This document shows positions 41,669 through 44,918 of a DNA stretch of 44,918 nucleotides, in pieces. Positions within the stretch are counted from its first letter, which is position 1, and the number at the start of each line of letters is the position of its first letter. The notes under the pieces are model-generated. The model had not been told where the DNA came from. It did not search any database and was given only the letters and a program-made list of their open reading frames with translations. Made by a program: the position numbers and the translations under genes. The stretch is from assembly GCA_017517035.1 (NCBI GenBank), contig JAFXAN010000039.1, positions 1 through 44,918 on the forward strand, in the 5' to 3' direction. The stretch is from Clostridia bacterium (GTDB lineage: Bacteria; Bacillota; Clostridia; Oscillospirales; CAG-272).

Positions 41669-41758
41669 CTGTGTTTTAAGCCCCCAAAATTTTTGTCTTG
41701 GAGAGAACTCAAAAATTCTCTCCTGCCCCCCTGAAAACCCTTGTGGCATAAGGCTTTT

Positions 41759-42958
41759 TCAGCTCTCCCATTTGCTCGCGATTTGCATATTTTCGGGTAA
41801 TTTTACCGCGTTTTCCATGGCTTTTGCGGCATTTTCCTTGCTGCTCCAGTCCAAATGCGTGTAAATATTGAGGGTTACACTCACGGTGGAATGCCCTAAA
41901 TAGTCCTGCACTTCCTTGGGTGAGAGCCCCATTTTGTGCATCAGGCTCGCGCAGGTGTGGCGCAGATCGTGAAAGCGGATCTTGCGTAGTCCATTGCGTT
42001 CAAGTATCTTCGGAAATGCATCCTCGATGTAGCGCGGCTTGAAGCGATTGCCCATCTCGTCGGTGAACACGTAGTCGATGTCCTTCATGTTGTAGCTGTT
42101 GCCGCAGATCTTGCGGTTTCGCTTTTGTACCTCGCGCCAAGCAAGCAGCTTCTCTCTCACCGTGTCGGACATGGGAAAGCTTCTATAGCTCGATTTGGTC
42201 TTGGTGCGGTCGGAGGCAATGATGACGGTTTTGCCGTCCACACGCGCCTCTGTGACCGTGTGGTTGATGGTGATCCTGTTCTCCTCAAAGTCAATGGCTT
42301 TCCATCGAAGTCCGAGCACCTCACTTCTACGCAGACCCAAGAGAGCCGTAATGTAGATGAGAAGTCCCAGCTTGTGATCCCAAGATTTCTCGATGAGCAA
42401 GGCAAGCTCTTCCTCGGTGTACGCCGAGCCTTCAAAACGCTCCGCACGGGGCGGGTCAACCTTGTCGGCTGGATTGTTGGGGATGAGGTCCATTCGGTAA
42501 GCGTACTTGAGGATCTTGTGAAGCAGCGCGTGCTCGTGCCTTACCGTTGTCCCCGACAGCGTTTTCATTTCGTGAAGATAGAAGGTCTGTAGATCCTTGG
42601 CTTGCACGTTGGCAAGTGCCAAATTCTTTTTCTCAAAGTAAGGAATGAACTTCTTTTCCACCGTGGTCTGATAGCCGCCGAAGGTGGTAGGCACGACCGT
42701 GGTTCGTACCACCTCCAGCCAAGCCCGCATAAAATCGGTGAAAAGCATTCTGTCGCTAAAATCAAAATAGTCGGCGGGCGCCTTCGGCACGACAAAGCTT
42801 TTACGAAGATGCGATAGCATTTCCTCGGCGCGCTTCTTGTTTCCTTTCACGGGAAGTCCCGTGGCTTTCCATATTTGTTTTCGTTCGCCTGTGTAATCGG
42901 TGTAGCTGAGTACACAGTAATAATGTCCGTCTTTTTCTCGCAGGTGTCCTGCAATCAT
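41759..42958 (-). CDS. Tyrosine recombinase/integrase of a tRNA-Ser-inserted element
   Basis: The product is 399 aa, full length. The N-terminal Arm domain is residues 1-65, the SAM-like core-binding domain about 70-165, and the catalytic domain carries Arg (GLRRSEVLGLRW), His-x-x-Arg (HDLRHTC), His (LGHSTVSVTL) and Tyr (NIYTHLDW). GAAAGGAG precedes ATG 42958. The gene ends 163 nt from tRNA-Ser, the usual geometry of a tRNA-targeting element. GC is visibly higher than in neighbouring genes, consistent with transfer. Confidence 0.95.
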   Translation of the reverse strand: MIAGHLREKDGHYYCVLSYTDYTGERKQIWKATGLPVKGNKKRAEEMLSHLRKSFVVPKAPADYFDFSDRMLFTDFMRAWLEVVRTTVVPTTFGGYQTTVEKKFIPYFEKKNLALANVQAKDLQTFYLHEMKTLSGTTVRHEHALLHKILKYAYRMDLIPNNPADKVDPPRAERFEGSAYTEEELALLIEKSWDHKLGLLIYITALLGLRRSEVLGLRWKAIDFEENRITINHTVTEARVDGKTVIIASDRTKTKSSYRSFPMSDTVREKLLAWREVQKRNRKICGNSYNMKDIDYVFTDEMGNRFKPRYIEDAFPKILERNGLRKIRFHDLRHTCASLMHKMGLSPKEVQDYLGHSTVSVTLNIYTHLDWSSKENAAKAMENAVKLPENMQIASKWES

Positions 42959-43103
42959 AAATAACTCCTTTCTGCATTCTGCACATATTTCGGACGTTTC
43001 TTTATTGGAGTGGCTCCATTATACAAGAAAACTTCTCTCCCGTCAAATGTGCGATTCCGCGCTTCGTTTCTTTTTGAGTTCGAATAAAATTTTTAAAAAC
43101 CTA

Positions 43104-43131
43104 TTGACAAAGTTAAAAATAAGAGTATAAT
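43104..43131 (+). promoter_or_regulatory. Promoter of the nucleotidyltransferase-like gene
   Basis: TTGACA (43104-43109), 16-bp spacer, TATAAT (43126-43131). AGGAGG at 43177-43182 follows. Confidence 0.7.
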
Positions 43132-43190
43132 ATAATGATTTAACGGTGTACAGTTAAATGGTCGGTTAGGGGTAATAGGAGGAAAATGTT

Positions 43191-43826
43191 ATGTATGATT
43201 TTGTTTATGAATCGGAAGTAAGCCCATATCGTAGTTTCTGCTCGAATACCCTTGTTGACCTTAGAGACTATTTAAAAGACCATTACGATATCATCACACA
43301 ACCTGTTCTTGTGGGAAGTGGTGCAAGAAATATGGTTATGAGAGACGGAAACGGTCCGTTTGATTTGGATTACAATCTACAGATTATCAGTATGCCAAAC
43401 AAATATTGGGATGATTTGTTTGAATTAAAAAACACTGTTCTCACCTCATTGAACAAAATTGTGGGCAAAACATTGTTCTCCGACGGACACGATTCTACCG
43501 CCGTGATAACATCATTTCTCTATTTGGAAAACACACCTAACGTAAAGTTCAAGTTTGATGTTGCCATTATTGCCAAGAATGAGCGTGGTGATTATTGCCG
43601 TTTAATACACGACAAAAGATACTACCGCCGTTATGTTTGGTGCGAAGTTCCATCATCCAAAGATATGAGAAAGAAAGCTGACAAACTGAAAAAACTTGGA
43701 TATTGGTCTGATGTAAGAGAAGTATACAAGAAATTAAAAAATCATTATCTCTCTATTCAAGACAATAACCACCCTTCTTTTACGGTTTATGTAGAGGCGG
43801 TTAATCGGGTCTATGACCGGATTTGA
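43191..43826 (+). CDS. Nucleotidyltransferase-fold protein
   Basis: The product is 211 aa. VGSGARNMVM (Gly42-Ser43) followed by FDLDYNLQI (Asp58, Asp60) and a third acidic residue in KFKFDVAII (Asp123) give the G-S...D-x-D...D pattern of the polymerase-beta nucleotidyltransferase fold. The C-terminal half is basic and helical (DMRKKADKLKKLGYW). It may be an antitoxin/toxin-type MNT, an oligonucleotide cyclase relative or an RNA-modifying enzyme; the sequence does not decide. It lies inside the integrated element and its 3' end overlaps the next gene's RBS. Confidence 0.72.
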   Translation: MYDFVYESEVSPYRSFCSNTLVDLRDYLKDHYDIITQPVLVGSGARNMVMRDGNGPFDLDYNLQIISMPNKYWDDLFELKNTVLTSLNKIVGKTLFSDGHDSTAVITSFLYLENTPNVKFKFDVAIIAKNERGDYCRLIHDKRYYRRYVWCEVPSSKDMRKKADKLKKLGYWSDVREVYKKLKNHYLSIQDNNHPSFTVYVEAVNRVYDRI

Positions 43827-43840
43827 AAGGAGGATATGTT

Positions 43841-44017
43841 ATGGGAAAAGGACACGGAGTTTCGGGACATACACACACTCAGGCACAGTTAAATAACTAT
43901 GCCAATCAGAACAACCCCAATAATTCTGCATACCAAGCTAATCGCGACAATAACGCAAATCAATGTAATCCCAACAATGATGCGTATAAAAATAGTCGTG
44001 ATAGCGGTAAGAAATAA
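43841..44017 (+). CDS. Small Asn-rich hypothetical protein
   Basis: The product is 58 aa. AAAGGAGG at 43826-43833 places the start at ATG 43841 (MGKGHGVSGHTHTQAQL). It contains repeated Asn-Pro-Asn-Asn blocks (NQNNPNNSAYQANRDN and QCNPNNDAYKNSRD), two similar units in tandem. There is no signal peptide. Function unknown; it is transcribed with the nucleotidyltransferase-like gene. Confidence 0.7.
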   Translation: MGKGHGVSGHTHTQAQLNNYANQNNPNNSAYQANRDNNANQCNPNNDAYKNSRDSGKK

Positions 44018-44027
44018 TTTATCCAAA

Positions 44028-44066
44028 GAGAACTCGTTCGCTTCGGCGGTCGGGTTCTCACTTTTT
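44028..44066 (+). terminator. Terminator after the small Asn-rich gene
   Basis: A 9-bp stem (44028-44036 with 44051-44059, one G-U), then A, C and a T-run (44062-44066). Confidence 0.75.
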
Positions 44067-44080
44067 ACAGATATATTTTC

Positions 44081-44310
44081 ACTTCGTCCCCGCGTGAGAC
44101 GAAGTTATTTTCTTATTCAGCCTCGTGCCATTTTGGCATGAAGAATGAGTCTCCGACGGAGACGAATAAATTGTGCTCCGGTGGAGCATAATTTACACTT
44201 CTGCACCGACGGTGCACAAGTTGCAGTGAAACTTCTCCACCAGCGGAGGAGAAGTTGCCAACTTCCCATCCGCTGGCGCGGAAGTTCAACCTATGTGCCG
44301 GAGGCACATA
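44081..44310. repeat. Array of short hairpins
   Basis: Eight inverted repeats follow one another: 44081-44105 (8 bp), 44124-44140 (7 bp), 44149-44163 (6 bp, loop GAC), 44170-44192 (10 bp, loop GGT), 44202-44216 (6 bp, loop GAC), 44230-44256 (9 bp), 44260-44286 (7 bp) and 44292-44310 (8 bp, loop GGA). Loops of the sixth and seventh are complementary over 8 nt (44240-44247 with 44269-44276). No gene is present. Confidence 0.75.
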
Positions 44311-44313
44311 AGT

Positions 44314-44646
44314 TTAGATCTGCTCAGCGCTCAGCCAAGAGGTATTGCCTCTTGCGGTAATTGTGTACTTGATTTTCCATCTCGAGCCAAGCGGCTGACG
44401 TGACATACAAATGTCATTTTCTCGAGTCGTATATTTGCCACCCTTTCTATCATCGCGATAAGCAATCAGCTTGAGCTTCTGCCCGTCGTCGGTATCAAAG
44501 TAGCAAATCAAATTACATCTTTTGCCCCATTTTCTCATAACCAATGTGGCGGTGGTTTCTCCGGCTTCGGAGGGAAAGGGATACTGATTTACATCAAATC
44601 CCATTTCTTCAAGATCACTTGGAACATAACCTCTTTTTTCTACCAT
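44314..44646 (-). CDS. Hypothetical protein of the integrated element
   Basis: The product is 110 aa. AAGGAGAG upstream of ATG 44646. It has a mixed alpha/beta look with RKWGKRCNLICYFDTDDG and SRWKIKYTITARG, no membrane segment and no signal. I do not recognise it. It is 20 nt downstream of the relaxase-like gene and so probably in its operon. Confidence 0.65.
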   Translation of the reverse strand: MVEKRGYVPSDLEEMGFDVNQYPFPSEAGETTATLVMRKWGKRCNLICYFDTDDGQKLKLIAYRDDRKGGKYTTRENDICMSRQPLGSRWKIKYTITARGNTSWLSAEQI

Positions 44647-44666
44647 ACTATCACTCTCCTTAATAA

Positions 44667-44918
44667 TTATCTCGCACGGTCATCCTTGCGCGCGGGGGCT
44701 TTTGCCTGCGGCTCGGACGATTTTGGCTGTGTGTTTTTGAGTTCGGCTTTTTCTTTCGGATTGAGAAAATACTCGCGCTCCAGCTTTTCGCGGCGCATCT
44801 TTTCTTCAGCCTCTACCATTTCACGCATCACACCTGAGCGTTCAAGCACGTTCTTGATATCGGAGATCTGTCGCCGCAAAGGCTTCATTTCTGCCGACAT
44901 AGCGTGAATTTCTTCCTG
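44667..44918 (-). CDS. C-terminal end of a probable relaxase, cut by the window edge
   Basis: The reading frame is open from 44667 through the window end (QEEIHAM precedes the first Met at 44900). The visible 83 residues are a charged coiled coil (EMKPLRRQISDIKNVLERSG, REMVEAEEKMRREKLERE) and a Pro/Ala/Lys-rich tail. The LRRQ..LERSGVM pattern recalls the C-terminus of MobA/VirD2-type relaxases from integrative mobilizable elements. The catalytic part would be beyond the window, so this is tentative. Confidence 0.6.
   Translation of the reverse strand, partial: QEEIHAMSAEMKPLRRQISDIKNVLERSGVMREMVEAEEKMRREKLEREYFLNPKEKAELKNTQPKSSEPQAKAPARKDDRAR

Noticed and set aside
44081..44310. CRISPR array
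   Set aside because: There is no constant repeat with unique spacers; each unit is a different inverted repeat, and no cas genes are near.

Overview
The window looks like chromosome from an anaerobic, spore-forming Clostridia (Oscillospirales- or Ruminococcaceae-like). The signs are a forespore sigma factor (SigG), oxygen-sensitive glycyl radical enzymes with a radical-SAM activase, a dockerin-bearing surface protein, BspA-type leucine-rich repeat proteins, AT-rich promoters of the form TTGACA-17-TATAAT, and strong GGAGG ribosome sites. This placement is an inference; no rRNA is present.

Left part (1-6.8 kb): a small P-loop kinase and an aldo/keto reductase on the minus strand, then a five-gene glycerol-3-phosphate operon on the plus strand (GlpA-like flavoprotein, GlpB-like flavoprotein, DUF1667 protein, GlpP antiterminator, HAD-IIA phosphatase). 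The operon has a good promoter and a 19-bp leader hairpin plus T-run, the expected target for GlpP.

Middle left (6.8-13.7 kb): two compact (about 660 aa) paralogous glycyl radical enzymes of unknown substrate, each divergent from its own AraC-type regulator, sharing one activase. This is the best candidate for an undescribed metabolic system in the window.

Insertion hotspot (10.7-24.5 kb): three copies of a block made of a terminator plus the 3' end of tRNA-Val(GAC) separate successive modules: GRE2/AraC, then a 1459-aa LRR-dockerin protein with a decayed integrase, then the intact tRNA gene. Next come a GH28-like beta-helix protein and a HAD phosphatase bracketed by a different 68-bp repeat, sigG, and a two-gene nuclease-like/unknown cassette bracketed by a short terminator-derived repeat.

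Middle right (24.5-40.8 kb): a Gfo/Idh/MocA oxidoreductase with a divergent AraC regulator, GNAT acetyltransferases, a second P-loop kinase, a DUF5131 radical-SAM-like protein, a zinc-ribbon XRE regulator, a radical SAM protein, an XRE protein with 19 glycine-led pentapeptide repeats, a four-gene M50 protease/DUF4097 lipoprotein/ABC exporter operon, a tiny SMI1/KNR4 protein, a second aldo/keto reductase, and a membrane-anchored BspA-like surface protein.

Right end (41-44.9 kb): tRNA-Ser(TGA) preceded by two partial copies of its 5' half, then the start of a mobilizable integrative element: tyrosine integrase, nucleotidyltransferase-like protein, a 58-aa Asn-rich protein, an array of short DNA hairpins, a small hypothetical protein and the C-terminal end of what looks like a relaxase, cut by the window edge.
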